Shown here piece by piece: positions 27,224 through 36,476 of a stretch of DNA of 60,149 nucleotides (position 1 is the stretch's first letter; every line of letters begins with the position of its first letter). The stretch comes from Syntrophobacterales bacterium (GTDB taxonomy: Bacteria > Desulfobacterota > Syntrophorhabdia > Syntrophorhabdales > Syntrophorhabdaceae), in contig JAISPL010000040.1 of assembly GCA_031274925.1 (NCBI GenBank), forward strand, positions 1 to 60,149, written 5' to 3'. Both the position numbers and the translations under genes were made by a program. The notes beneath the pieces are model-generated. The model saw only the letters and a list, made by a program, of their open reading frames with translations. It had not been told where the DNA came from and did no database searches.

Positions 27224-27586
27224 TTACCTGGTGGGGAAAGGGCGCTTCTGTATCAGTTCAATATCGACTTGGTCTGCGAAGGATTCTTTCAGTGCCTGGG
27301 TGAGTTTATCGTAGTCATCCTGGCGTTCCATTTCCAGTACGAGCTCACTCTCATCCAGAACTTTCATTTTAGCATGCTTTTTGACCACCTCGATAACTTT
27401 CACCGGATCGGATGTTACCCACCCCTTCATGCGGCGAATGAGCTCTTCACCGGTGAAGGGCCGTTCAATCGTCATCTGTATTTCTCTTTTCTTCGCTTCC
27501 CAACCCACCAAGGCAGACCGGACGATCCTAGGCGTGACGGGGTCATGCATAGCCGCGCACCTGAACCATAATTTTGCTCTGACCAT
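27224..27586 (-). CDS. conserved-looking hypothetical protein, 120 residues
   Basis: I do not recognise the family. The ATG at 27586 has an excellent ribosome-binding site (TTGGAGGTGAGAGAA), so I prefer it to the upstream in-frame TTG/ATG. The product is soluble, mixed charge, with no signal peptide or membrane segment. It starts MVRAKLWFRCAAMHDPVTPR, and the middle part EELIRRMKGWVTSDPVKVIE looks alpha-helical. It diverges from bamB across the long control region, which makes a regulatory link to the bam operon possible but unsupported by any visible DNA-binding motif. Confidence 0.65.
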   Translation of the reverse strand: MVRAKLWFRCAAMHDPVTPRIVRSALVGWEAKKREIQMTIERPFTGEELIRRMKGWVTSDPVKVIEVVKKHAKMKVLDESELVLEMERQDDYDKLTQALKESFADQVDIELIQKRPFPTR

Positions 27587-27838
27587 TTCTCTCACCTCCA
27601 AGGTTAACATGAACGAATCATTCAGGATAAATGTTTTTCATGATTTTTGTCAAGGGTAACCAAGCCTTAGAGCGTTGCGCTAGATTTGGCTCCTGTGGGG
27701 CTGATATATCCTATATTTATCAATATAATAGATTATTGGTTAATTAAAAAGAATTTTAAGCAATAATGAGAAATGATATAATAATTGAAAGAATATTGGT
27801 CAAAATTAAATACATATCACATATAATGTATTCAAAAG

Positions 27839-27867
27839 ATAGTATTTAGGGCGGATAATAGTATTTA
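27839..27867. repeat. paired 10-bp direct repeat upstream of bamB
   Basis: ATAGTATTTA occurs twice with starts 19 bp apart (near two helical turns), separated by GGGCGGATA. It lies about 100 bp before the first predicted promoter. Spacing and location suit an operator or activator site, but the repeat is AT-rich and chance is possible. Confidence 0.4.
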
Positions 27868-27966
27868 TCTTTACTTGCAGGCAACTATTGCAATTAAAAG
27901 CCATTTAGAAGCCAATAAATGATGTTGCCCAACCGTGATGACAAGATTTATTGTGATAGAATTCAC

Positions 27967-27996
27967 TTGACAAATACCATTTTTTCAATGTATTTA
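27967..27996 (+). promoter_or_regulatory. predicted distal promoter of the bam operon
   Basis: TTGACA (27967-27972), an 18-bp spacer and TATTTA (27991-27996), in AT-rich DNA, about 355 bp before bamB. Confidence 0.4.
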
Positions 27997-28105
27997 AGTT
28001 ACTAAAATATTCCTATGACATAATTTGTGGTGAGCGCACCTGTTTATGGAGTGGCAAGTATATTATTTTTGACTTTGCGGGTAGAATTTAAAGTGAAGCG
28101 CTTAC

Positions 28106-28135
28106 TTGACGGATAAGCTTTGTTTGCAGTAGAAT
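28106..28135 (+). promoter_or_regulatory. predicted proximal promoter of the bam operon
   Basis: TTGACG (28106-28111), an 18-bp spacer and TAGAAT (28130-28135) lie about 218 bp before bamB. The leader transcript would be near 210 nt. I found no sigma-54-type -24/-12 pair in this region. Confidence 0.45.
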
Positions 28136-28352
28136 ATTGTTGCTTTCCTTATGAAAAAAAGATGTGGAATTGAAAGCATAACGAGTCTAAACGGATTACT
28201 TGCGGGAGAGACGAAAACGGTGTCGGTTAAAGCTTAAGTGCCGATATACTTCTCCATGTGAGAATTTGGACAAACTTACCCCTGCATGCCATGGCTTGGG
28301 GGAAGACATATAGATGCAGAGTCAATAAAGATAACGAAAAAGGGGCTAAGAG

Positions 28353-30317
28353 ATGAGGTACGCAGAGACAGGATATAATTTAGAGATTGATTTGGCAACA
28401 GGAAACGTTGAAAGGGTGGAAACAGACCCGCGACTGACGGAACTTCACCTGGGTGGTCTGGGCACCAACGCCAAGATGATATGGGACAGGGTCCCTGCGG
28501 ACGTTAAACCCTTTGACGCCGAGAATCTGCTTATATTCAGCAGCGGGCTTTTATGCGGCACACCTGCGCCGGGCGCCAATCGTACGATTGTAAGCGCCTA
28601 TTCCCCTCAGACCGAGTTATTCGGGTATTCAATGATGGGGGGATTCTGGGCGCCGGAATTGAAATATGCAGGCTATGACAAGGTGGTTCTTCGGAACAAG
28701 TCCCCGAATCTGGTGTACATATGGATAAACAACGATAAGGTGGAAATCCGTGACGCCTCTCATCTGAAGGGCAAGGGCGCTGTTGAAACTGCGGAGCTTA
28801 TTAAGAAAGAGATAAATGATCCTGGCGCACAGGTGGCGGCCATCGGTCTTGCCGGTGAAAATAGGGTTTTCATGGCGTCCATTGAGCAGGGCCGTTCAAG
28901 CGCCAGCCGGCTCGGGTTGGGTGCCGTCATGGGTGACAAAGGGGTAAAGGCAATAGCCGTCCGCGGGACCAAGGATGTAAACCTTGCGAAACCAGCCGAG
29001 TTTGTAAAACTTTGCGAAGAAGTCCTGGACTATATAAAGCTCCGCGAAGAAAACCCGGTCCCCGGCGTTATGCCGATTCTGGCCGGTCTTGGGTCGCCCC
29101 AGGAGATGAAGCACATTGATGAGAAGTGGCACACTGAAAACTTCATGTGGGGGAACTCCCGTGTCCGGAGAAAAGATTTCTGGACCAAGGAAATTGCAGA
29201 GAAATGGAAGGATGTCCAGCTGAACGTACGGACCAGGCTGATAAGCTGCTACAATTGTCCGATGAAATGCGGTGCCATAATCTCCGTGCCGGGTATCTCG
29301 ACTTACATGATGAAATGCTTCTCAAAACTGACGTATGCAATGGCGGCTTTTGTCGACGATCTGGACTTCGGTTTCAGGATCGCGCAGCGCGCCACTGAAT
29401 ACGGAGTAGATGGATTCTCAGTGCCTCAGGCCATGGCCTTTGGTTTTGAACTTCGAGAGGAAGGCATCTTGGGCGAGGAATATTTTGAAGGATGTCCATC
29501 AGACAACGAAGGGAAGTTTTATTGGATGCTCGACAGGCTTGTTAGACGCGAAGGGATCGGAGATATTCTTGCTGACGGTACTTACTGGGCTTCCAAGAAG
29601 ATCGGCAACGGCGCAGAAAAGTTCGCCCACAATAATATCAAGAAACATGAACAGTTGCCTCTCAAGCTCGGAATGCTGAACCCCGTTTATTATCTCATGT
29701 ATGCAACGGGCGAAAAGATCAATATCACGCAGATTGAAGGGCAGTTCCCACAGTCGCCTTTCCCTACCATGGAAGAGAGAGAAGCTTTTATAAAAGATTG
29801 GATTCAGTGTCCGGACGACAAATTTAAGAAATACCTCCTTGACTGGGAGTTAAGAGGAGAATTCGCGAATCCCACGTATCCTACCCCTGAGATTGCGAGT
29901 GATATTGTCGACTGGCAGGAGATGATACATTACTTTGACGATGCCCTCGGCATCTGTGCAGGTCTGTCGTCATTCCCCCTGAAGCCTCCGTACCATATCC
30001 ACAATTTCCCGAAGATTATCTCGGCGGGAACGGGCATGGAACTGGACGAAGAAGGCCTGAAGGAGATTTACAAGAGAAACAGGAATCTAGTCAGGTCCCT
30101 TAATGTAAGGCGAGGAATGCGGAGAGCCGATGAGGTTCCGCCTGAAGACCATTGGAAGAAGAGATTCCCCGAGCTTGAACAGAAGCTTCTGGATACCTAC
30201 TACGAGATGAAAGGTTGGGACAATGACGGTATCCCCAAGAAAGAGTCTTTAGAGAGACTGGGCTTGGATTATGTAGCCGAAGACTTTGAGAAGAGAGGTA
30301 TAATCAAAAATGGCTAA
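28353..30317 (+). CDS. bamB: class II benzoyl-CoA reductase, tungsten catalytic subunit BamB
   Basis: The 654-residue protein belongs to the aldehyde ferredoxin oxidoreductase family. In BamB a tungsten bis-pyranopterin cofactor reduces the benzoyl-CoA ring to cyclohexa-1,5-diene-1-carbonyl-CoA without ATP hydrolysis. The [4Fe-4S] ligands appear as Cys299, Cys302 and Cys306 (CYNCPMKC) and Cys535 (DDALGICAG). The N-terminal AOR signature is GGLGTNAKMIWD, and GAVMGDKGVKAIAVRGTKD follows. Length fits BamB. Other AOR-family enzymes (aldehyde oxidoreductases) are the alternative, but the seven genes behind it match bamC-I in order, which settles the call. Its end overlaps bamC by 8 bp. Confidence 0.96.
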   Translation: MRYAETGYNLEIDLATGNVERVETDPRLTELHLGGLGTNAKMIWDRVPADVKPFDAENLLIFSSGLLCGTPAPGANRTIVSAYSPQTELFGYSMMGGFWAPELKYAGYDKVVLRNKSPNLVYIWINNDKVEIRDASHLKGKGAVETAELIKKEINDPGAQVAAIGLAGENRVFMASIEQGRSSASRLGLGAVMGDKGVKAIAVRGTKDVNLAKPAEFVKLCEEVLDYIKLREENPVPGVMPILAGLGSPQEMKHIDEKWHTENFMWGNSRVRRKDFWTKEIAEKWKDVQLNVRTRLISCYNCPMKCGAIISVPGISTYMMKCFSKLTYAMAAFVDDLDFGFRIAQRATEYGVDGFSVPQAMAFGFELREEGILGEEYFEGCPSDNEGKFYWMLDRLVRREGIGDILADGTYWASKKIGNGAEKFAHNNIKKHEQLPLKLGMLNPVYYLMYATGEKINITQIEGQFPQSPFPTMEEREAFIKDWIQCPDDKFKKYLLDWELRGEFANPTYPTPEIASDIVDWQEMIHYFDDALGICAGLSSFPLKPPYHIHNFPKIISAGTGMELDEEGLKEIYKRNRNLVRSLNVRRGMRRADEVPPEDHWKKRFPELEQKLLDTYYEMKGWDNDGIPKKESLERLGLDYVAEDFEKRGIIKNG

Positions 30318-30849
30318 AGTAAAAAAGAAAATCAAAACAATCAAAATTGATCTTGATAAGTGTAACGGTTGCCGGGCATGTGAGGCGATATGCTCCGCCT
30401 TTCACGCTACCCCAAAATATAGCAGTAATAACCCGGCCAGGTCGCGCATCCGTATGATCCGCGACCCGCTGAGAGACGTGTATGTTCCCGTGTACGCGGG
30501 TGAGTATACAGCGGCAGAGTGTATGGGCAGGGATAAATATATAATTGACGGAAAAGAATATGATGAATGTGGTTTCTGCAGGGCTTCCTGTCCGTCGCGT
30601 GATGCTTTCAAAGAACCGGATTCTGGTCTCCCGCTCAAGTGCGATATGTGTGAAGATGACCCGCCTCTGGATAAACCCCTCTGCGTGAAGTGGTGCCTCA
30701 ACGATGCCTTGATTTATGAAGAGAGGGAGGAGGAAGTGGAGGAAGACATAAAGGCGGAAGATGTTCAGATAGGGTTGGAATCCATGGTTGACAAGTACGG
30801 AATGGAAAAAGTGATGGATACCATTGTCCGTATGTCGCAGAAGGACTAA
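30310..30849 (+). CDS. bamC: benzoyl-CoA reductase FeS subunit BamC
   Basis: The 179-residue ferredoxin-like protein carries electrons to BamB. Cysteine motifs are CNGCRACEAICSAFH, CGFCRASCP, CDMCED and CVKWC, arranged like the electron-transfer subunits of molybdopterin enzymes and enough for three or four [4Fe-4S] clusters. A Lys-rich start and an acidic Glu-rich tail flank the core. It overlaps bamB by 8 bp, so the two are translationally coupled, in line with the BamBC core seen in purified enzymes. Confidence 0.94.
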   Translation: MAKVKKKIKTIKIDLDKCNGCRACEAICSAFHATPKYSSNNPARSRIRMIRDPLRDVYVPVYAGEYTAAECMGRDKYIIDGKEYDECGFCRASCPSRDAFKEPDSGLPLKCDMCEDDPPLDKPLCVKWCLNDALIYEEREEEVEEDIKAEDVQIGLESMVDKYGMEKVMDTIVRMSQKD

Positions 30850-30883
30850 ACCACATTAAGGCAAAATAAAGAGGATAAATAAC

Positions 30884-32035
30884 GTGGAAACTGTAGCCCC
30901 CTTTAAAGAGGTAATCGACGAAATAAAAGAAAAAGGCGGAGATCAGGTCAGGTACTGCTACCAGTGCGGCAAGTGTGACACAGTCTGCCCTTGGAACAAG
31001 GTGACGAAGTTCTCAATGCGCAAGCTCATACGGGAAGCGACCTTCGGTCTCACAGAGATTGAGAGCGAAGAAATCTGGCGTTGCACCACGTGTGGCAAGT
31101 GCCCCCAACGTTGCCCAAGGGATGTGAAGCAGATTGATGACATGATGGCCCTGAGGAGGATGGCAACAAGTTACGGTGTCTTTCCTGGGACCGTAAAGCC
31201 AGTGAAGACGGTAGCCTCAGGTCTTAGCGCCCAAGGAAACCCCTTCAATGAAGAGCGTAGCGCCAGGACGGCATGGGCGGAGGGTCTCTCGGTAAAACCT
31301 TTCAAGGAGGAGATGGAGATACTATACTTTCCCTGCTGTTACGCCGCCTATGATCCGAGACTCAAAAAGGTAGCACAGGCCACCGCAAAGATTCTGAACA
31401 AGGCGGGCGTGAGTTACGGGATTTTGGGTGCCAAGGATAGCTGTTGCGGAGAGAGCGTCCGTAAGACCGGAAACGAAGACCTTTTCAAGAAACTCGCCAA
31501 GGAGAACATCAAAAATTTTATTGACAACGGAGTAAAGAAGATTCTTGTCTCTTCTCCCCATTGTTACCATACTTTCAAGAACGAGTATCCCCAGTTTATG
31601 GTGAACTTTGAGGTGATCCACATCTCCCAATACCTTTCTGAACTTGTAAACAGCGGGAAGCTCGAGATTAAGAAAGCTTATGAAAAGAAAGTTGCTTACC
31701 ACGATCCATGTTATCTCGGTCGCCATAACGGCGTATTCGATGAACCCCGGGAGGTCCTGCAGAAGACCCCTGGCATAGAGATGGTGGAACTTGCCGAGAC
31801 AAAACTCGACAGCACATGTTGCGGTATGGGTGGAGGCAGGGTCTGGATGGAGACGGAAAAACATGAGCGCTTCTCGAATATCAGGGTGGAACAGGCGATT
31901 GAGACTGGGGCGAAAGAGCTGGTTACTTCCTGTCCATACTGCATTGTTGCTTTTGAAGACAGTCGTCTGGTAATGAACAAGGCGGATGACATCGAGATCA
32001 AGGATATCACGGAGATTCTCCAGGAAATAATTTAG
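30884..32035 (+). CDS. bamD: BamD, HdrD-like FeS subunit
   Basis: The 383-residue protein has an N-terminal ferredoxin domain with two [4Fe-4S] motifs (CYQCGKCDTVC and CTTCGKCPQRC) and two CCG domains (around FPCCYAAYDP/DSCCGESVRKTG and HDPCYLGRHNG/STCCGMGGGR). This layout matches the catalytic HdrD subunit of heterodisulfide reductase, whose CCG cysteines bind unusual FeS clusters. In the Bam complex it likely links the BamE flavin module to other electron carriers. The start is GTG behind AGAGGA. It lies 34 bp after bamC and 24 bp before bamE. Confidence 0.93.
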   Translation: METVAPFKEVIDEIKEKGGDQVRYCYQCGKCDTVCPWNKVTKFSMRKLIREATFGLTEIESEEIWRCTTCGKCPQRCPRDVKQIDDMMALRRMATSYGVFPGTVKPVKTVASGLSAQGNPFNEERSARTAWAEGLSVKPFKEEMEILYFPCCYAAYDPRLKKVAQATAKILNKAGVSYGILGAKDSCCGESVRKTGNEDLFKKLAKENIKNFIDNGVKKILVSSPHCYHTFKNEYPQFMVNFEVIHISQYLSELVNSGKLEIKKAYEKKVAYHDPCYLGRHNGVFDEPREVLQKTPGIEMVELAETKLDSTCCGMGGGRVWMETEKHERFSNIRVEQAIETGAKELVTSCPYCIVAFEDSRLVMNKADDIEIKDITEILQEII

Positions 32036-32059
32036 AGAATGAAGATGAGGTGATAAGAG

Positions 32060-35000
32060 GTGGAAAACGTAATAGAGTTAAAGACAAATATTCAACAACT
32101 TCGTAAAACTCTCGGAGATGCGGATTTCGGAGATGTCATGGTTGTTGGCGGAGGTATCAGCGGCATTCAGGCTTCCCTTGACTTGGCCACCGCAGGGTTT
32201 AAAGTGTACTTGGTCGAGAAGGCTCCGTCGATCGGCGGCCATATGGCCCAGCTCGACAAGACCTTTCCGACCAACGACTGCTCCATGTGAATACTCGCAC
32301 CTAAACTGGTCGAGGTCGGCCGGCATCCAAATGTAGAGGTACTCACCTATACTGAAGTAAAAGATATAGAAGGAGATGTAGGAAACTTTAAGGTAACGTT
32401 AACAAGAAAGCCTCGGTATATTATTGAGGAGAAATGCACAGGTTGCACGAGTTGCGTGGAGTACTGCCCGGTTAAGTATCCAGATGAGTTCAACCAGGAC
32501 ATATCACAGAATAAGGCGGTCCACATATACTTTCCCCAGGCGATTCCCCTGGTTGCGTATATTGATGAGAGCTGTCTTTATCTCAAAGAAAAAAAGTGCC
32601 GCATCTGTGAAGGAGTCTGTAAGAACGATGCCATTGATCTCAATCAGGAACCTGAGAAATTAGAGATCAATGTGGGAGCTGTCATTCTGGCGGCGGGATT
32701 CGATTCTTTCGATCCCAAGGTACGAGAGGAGTACCATTACGGGGATTTCGAGAACGTGATTACCAGCATGGACTTTGAGAGACTCTTGTCCTCTACGGGT
32801 GCCTATGGCGGAGAAATACTGAGATCGTCAGATCTCAAGCACCCCAAGAAGTTAGCGTGGATCCAGTGCGTTGGGTCCCGCCAGGTTATTGAAGGAGGCA
32901 ACAGTTACTGTTCGGCTGTATGCTGTACGTACACGCAAAAACAGGTTATTCTTACCAAAGACCATCACCCAGAATCGGAGTGCACAATCTTCCATAATGA
33001 TGTCCGCTCCTATGGGAAAGACTTTGAACGGTACTACCAGAGGACGGAAAACCTCCCTGGTGTCCGTTTCTTTAGAAGCTATACCTCCATCGTGAGAGAG
33101 GACCCGGTGACGAAGAATATCTTCGTCAGGTACTCCACTGCGGAAGATGGGGTGAAAGAGGAAGAGTTCGACATGGTGGTGCTCTCCATCGGCCTTAATC
33201 CTCCGAAGCAGGCCAAAGAACTGTCCGATAAGTACGGCATTGAACTCACGGACCATAATTTCGCGAAAATCTCCGAAACCAACCCCATGGTTACCAACAA
33301 GGAAGGCATCTTTGTGACCGGTGCGTTCCAGGGTCCCGTTGACATCCCTGAGTCTGTGTTCAGTGCCTCCGGCGCCGGTTCTCAGATTGGTGAGCTTTTG
33401 GACTACCGTCGGGGTGCTCTTACGAAAGAAAGGATCTATCCAGAAGAGAGAGATGTCTCCCAGGAAGAACCGAGAATAGGAGTTTTTGTCTGCCATTGCG
33501 GTGCGAATATCTCAAGCGTTGTCAATATCTCCGACACAGTCGAATACTGCAAGACATTGCCCAATGTGGTCCACGCGCAAAACCAGGTATTCTCGTGCGC
33601 TACCAACTCGGCGAAAGAGATTACCGACATTACCAAAGAAAAAGGTTTAAACCGGGTAGTGGTCGCTGCGTGCTCCCCGAGGACCCTTGAGCCCCTTTTC
33701 AGGGACACCCTCCGTGAGGCGGGAATAAACCAATATTACTATGAGATGGCAAATATAAGGGAGCACAACTCTTGGGTCCACTCGAAAGAGAAGGAAGAGG
33801 CGACCAAGAAGGCAAAAGATATCATCCGCATGTCGGTGGCCCGCGCCTGCCATTTGGAACCCCTCCAGGAATTCGATCTTCCAGTTGACAAAAGGGCTCT
33901 TATAGTTGGCGGAGGGATGGCCGGTATGACGTCCGCCCTTTCCATTGCAAAACAAGGCCATGAGGTCTACCTTATTGAGAAAGAGAATGATTTGGGCGGT
34001 ATGGCCAATAAGATCCATACCACCTTAGAGGGGCTTGATGTTCAGGCCTACCTCAAGGACCTTAAGAAAAAGATCTACGAGAATCCGCTGATCCACGTCT
34101 ATACAAATGCGACGATCACCAATGCCACGGGTTACATTGGGAACTTTGTCACTACCGTGAAGTCCGACCGGGGAGTGACTGAGATCAAACACGGCGCGTC
34201 GGTTCTCGCCATAGGCGCCGAAGTCTATAAACCTACGGAGTACCTATATGGTCAGGATGAGCGGGTCATGACCCACTTGGAACTGGAAGAAAAGATATTC
34301 CAGGGAGACGAGAAGGTCGCGAACGCCCAAAGCCTCGTTATGATCCAGTGCGTGGGTTGCAGGAACGAAGAGAGAAACTATTGCAGCAGAATCTGTTGCA
34401 GCGAGTCTGTGAAAAATGGGTTGCTTCTCAAAGAGAAGAATCCGGACATGGATATTTACATCCTTTTCAGAGACGTGAGAACCTATGGTCTTCGGGAAGA
34501 CTTCTACCGCGAAGCGGCAGCCAAAGGTGTGCGGTTCATCCGCTATGAGCAGACGGACCCGCCGGTTGTGGAACCGGGTGAGGCTGAGGATGGACGGGAA
34601 GTCCTAAAAGTAACGTTGACCGATTACGTTCTTGGCAATAAAATTGAGCTTGATGCCGATGTGGTGGCCCTGGCGGCAGCTGTCATCCCCTCTTCAGCCA
34701 CCAAAGAGATTGCGGGATGGTTTAAAGTAGTCTTAAGCCCGGACGGATTCTTTAAGGAAGCCCATGTGAAACTGAGACCGGTCGAGTTTGCGACGGACGG
34801 CGTTTATCTCTGCGGACTTGCCCATTATCCCAAGTTTATGGCTGAGACAATCAATCAGTCCTATGGAGCTGCGGGCAGGGTACTCACACTCCTCTCCCAC
34901 GATACGGTCGTTGCCTCTGGCTCCGTCTGCGAGGTGGACGAGGATAAATGCGTCTCCTGTGGGGCATGCATCACTGCATGTACCTATGGAGCCATTGATT

Positions 35001-35200
35001 TCTACGAAAGTCCGAATGGAAGAAAGGCGCGGGTGAATCCTGTCCTCTGCAAGGGAGACGGTCTTTGCAATACGAAGTGTGCCACGAGCGCTATAATGTT
35101 GAAGCACTTTACCGATGAAGAGGTTTTAAGTGAGATTGATGCGGGAGTCTCCGATGAGGAGATCATACGCCAGATTGATAAAGCGATGGGAAACGCATAG
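32060..35200 (+). CDS. bamE: BamE, HdrA-like flavoprotein with selenocysteine (UGA at codon 77)
   Basis: One open frame of 1046 residues runs from the GTG at 32060 (SD GAGGTGA) to 35200 if the in-frame TGA at 32288-32290 is read as selenocysteine. The frame does not change across it, and the next residues ([10 protein letters not shown]) continue the HdrA motif TNDCSxCxLAPK, placing Sec77 at the conserved Cys near FAD. The order is FAD domain 1 ([12 protein letters not shown], about 29), ferredoxin clusters [11 protein letters not shown] (about 126) and CRICEGVC (about 180), VCHCGANIS (about 477), FAD domain 2 ([12 protein letters not shown], about 615), and C-terminal clusters [11 protein letters not shown] (about 964) and near 996. 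It is thus a double HdrA-type module, probably the electron-bifurcating flavin subunit. Naive gene callers would split it at 32290. Confidence 0.95.
32308..32321 (+). promoter_or_regulatory. predicted bacterial SECIS hairpin of bamE
   Basis: Starting 20 nt into the sequence that begins with the UGA, GGTCG pairs with CGGCC (five pairs, one G-U) around the loop AGGT. The loop lies 22 nt after the UGA, within the 16-37 nt range usual for bacterial SECIS elements, and AGGU resembles the apical loop of E. coli fdhF. SelB would bind here to deliver Sec-tRNA. Confidence 0.7.
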
Positions 35201-35227
35201 AAGAATAAAGCCGGGAGGTGAGAAAGA

Positions 35228-35995
35228 ATGAGTGCAGCACTTAAATTTAAACCGAAAATATTAGGTTTTGTCTGCCACTGGTGAGCGTACGGAGCTGCTG
35301 ACCTGGCTGGAGTTTCCAGACTGCAATATACAACTGAAATGAGGCTTATTCGTGTCATGTGTTCCGGCAGAGTGGATATGTCATTTGTACTCCGGGCTTT
35401 CTCGAAGGGAGCAGACGGTGTGTTTGTAGGGGCCTGTCATTTAAGCGAATGTAACTATATTACCCATGGTAATTACCATACCTTGAACATGGTGCTTCTG
35501 CTGAGAAAAGTGTTGGAACAGATGGAGATAAACCCGGAAAGACTCAGGATGTCATTTATGTCCGGGTCCGAAGCAAACCTGTTTGTCGAACATGTGAATG
35601 ATTTTGTCAAGAAGGTGAAGGAACTTGGACCCTTGGGTAAAAGCGAAGAAATAGACCCGGAGATCATGAAGTTCAGGCTTAATACGGCAACAAAACTTAT
35701 CCCTTACATAAGACTTGTTGAAAGGGAAAGGCTCCGGGCGCCCGTTATGTCGGAAGAAGAGTATTACAAGTTCTTTGCGTCTGAAGGGTTGGGGAAATTG
35801 TTTAACGAAACAATTGTGGAGAAATTGGCTATAGGCCAGATCGTCTCCCTCCTGAAGGGAGGGCCCCTTACCACGGCGGAAATTGCGACGGGCATAGGTC
35901 TTACCCCTTCGGAGGTTTCGAAGCACCTTAACAGTTCGTCAAGACAGAGACTGGTAAGGTACGATACAGAGCAGAATCGCTATGCCCTGGCGTGA
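35228..35995 (+). CDS. bamF: BamF, MvhD/VhuD-like FeS protein with selenocysteine (UGA at codon 19)
   Basis: The true frame starts at the ATG at 35228 (SD GGGAGGTGAG) and runs to 35995, 255 residues, when TGA at 35282-35284 is read as selenocysteine. The N-terminus reads ILGFVCHW-Sec-AYGAADLAG, matching the MvhD family pattern FxCxWCxYxxADLAG with Sec in place of Cys. Further family cysteines follow in VMCSGRVD and GACHLSECNY. MvhD-type proteins carry a [2Fe-2S] cluster and pass electrons between a donor complex and HdrA. Residues about 190-255 add a winged-helix-like tail (GPLTTAEIATGIGLTPSEVS). An annotation starting at 35339 would lose the first 37 residues. Confidence 0.94.
35307..35319 (+). 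promoter_or_regulatory. predicted bacterial SECIS hairpin of bamF
   Basis: CTGG pairs with CCAG around AGTTT (one further A-T pair can close the loop to GTT). The stem begins 22 nt and the loop about 26 nt after the UGA, the usual SECIS distance, and the loop holds the GU expected for SelB contact. The stem is short, so a fold of the whole 40 nt is needed. Confidence 0.55.
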
Positions 35996-36013
35996 GAGAA
36001 GAGGATAGAACAC

Positions 36014-36466
36014 ATGAATAACGAGAAAATCGACCAGATCATTGACAAACATCACAGCGAGGCGAGTTCGCTAATCCAGATACTGCTTGAGATCCAGAGC
36101 GAGTATCATTGGCTTCCCAAGGAAGCTTTGGAGAGAGTGGCTGAGAGACTCCAGGTCCCCATGACCAGAGTCCAGCACATTGCGACTTTTTACAAAGCCT
36201 TCAGTCTGGTTCCTAAGGGACGTCATGAGATCCACATCTGTATGGGTACCGCCTGCCACGTGAGAGGCGCTTCACGCGTTCTCGATACAGTGGAGGAACT
36301 GACAGGGATCAAGCCAGGAGAGACAGACCTCGACCTGAAATTCAGTCTGCAGACCGTGAACTGTTTAGGTTGTTGCGCCCTTGGGCCCGTGCTGGAGATA
36401 GATGGAAAGACCCACGGCAAGGTATCGCCCGCCCAGATGGCGGAAGTGCTAAAAAATTACGAGTAG
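36014..36466 (+). CDS. bamG: BamG, NuoE-like [2Fe-2S] subunit
   Basis: The 150-residue thioredoxin-fold ferredoxin resembles NuoE, the 24-kDa subunit of complex I. The four cluster ligands are seen in CMGTACHVRGA and CLGCCALGPV. The N-terminal helices (about residues 1-70) match the NuoE helical part. Together with BamH it forms a diaphorase-like module that exchanges electrons with NAD(H). It lies 18 bp after bamF and 10 bp before bamH. Confidence 0.94.
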   Translation: MNNEKIDQIIDKHHSEASSLIQILLEIQSEYHWLPKEALERVAERLQVPMTRVQHIATFYKAFSLVPKGRHEIHICMGTACHVRGASRVLDTVEELTGIKPGETDLDLKFSLQTVNCLGCCALGPVLEIDGKTHGKVSPAQMAEVLKNYE

Positions 36467-36476
36467 GAAGAACATT

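Larger units (their letters stand above)
27611..28352 (+). promoter_or_regulatory. 0.74-kb AT-rich control region upstream of bamB
   Basis: No coding frame is acceptable here. The left half is strongly AT-rich. It holds a 10-bp direct repeat (ATAGTATTTA at 27839-27848 and 27858-27867), followed by two predicted promoters facing bamB. It is the longest intact non-coding stretch next to an operon in the window, which suits multi-site control of an expensive catabolic operon. Confidence 0.6.

Noticed and set aside
27611-28352. A sigma-54 (-24/-12) promoter for the bam operon
   Set aside because: No TGGCAC and TTGC pair with correct spacing was found; one TGGCA near 28055 lacks the -12 partner.
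32456-35200. A separate gene starting at 32456 for the main part of BamE
   Set aside because: The frame is continuous with 32060 through a UGA in a conserved motif, the ATG at 32456 lies inside a ferredoxin cluster motif (between its cysteines), and no ribosome-binding site precedes it.
35339-35995. BamF starting at the ATG at 35339
   Set aside because: This start removes the conserved N-terminal FeS motif. The ATG at 35228 has a strong ribosome-binding site and the reading needs only Sec at a conserved Cys position.
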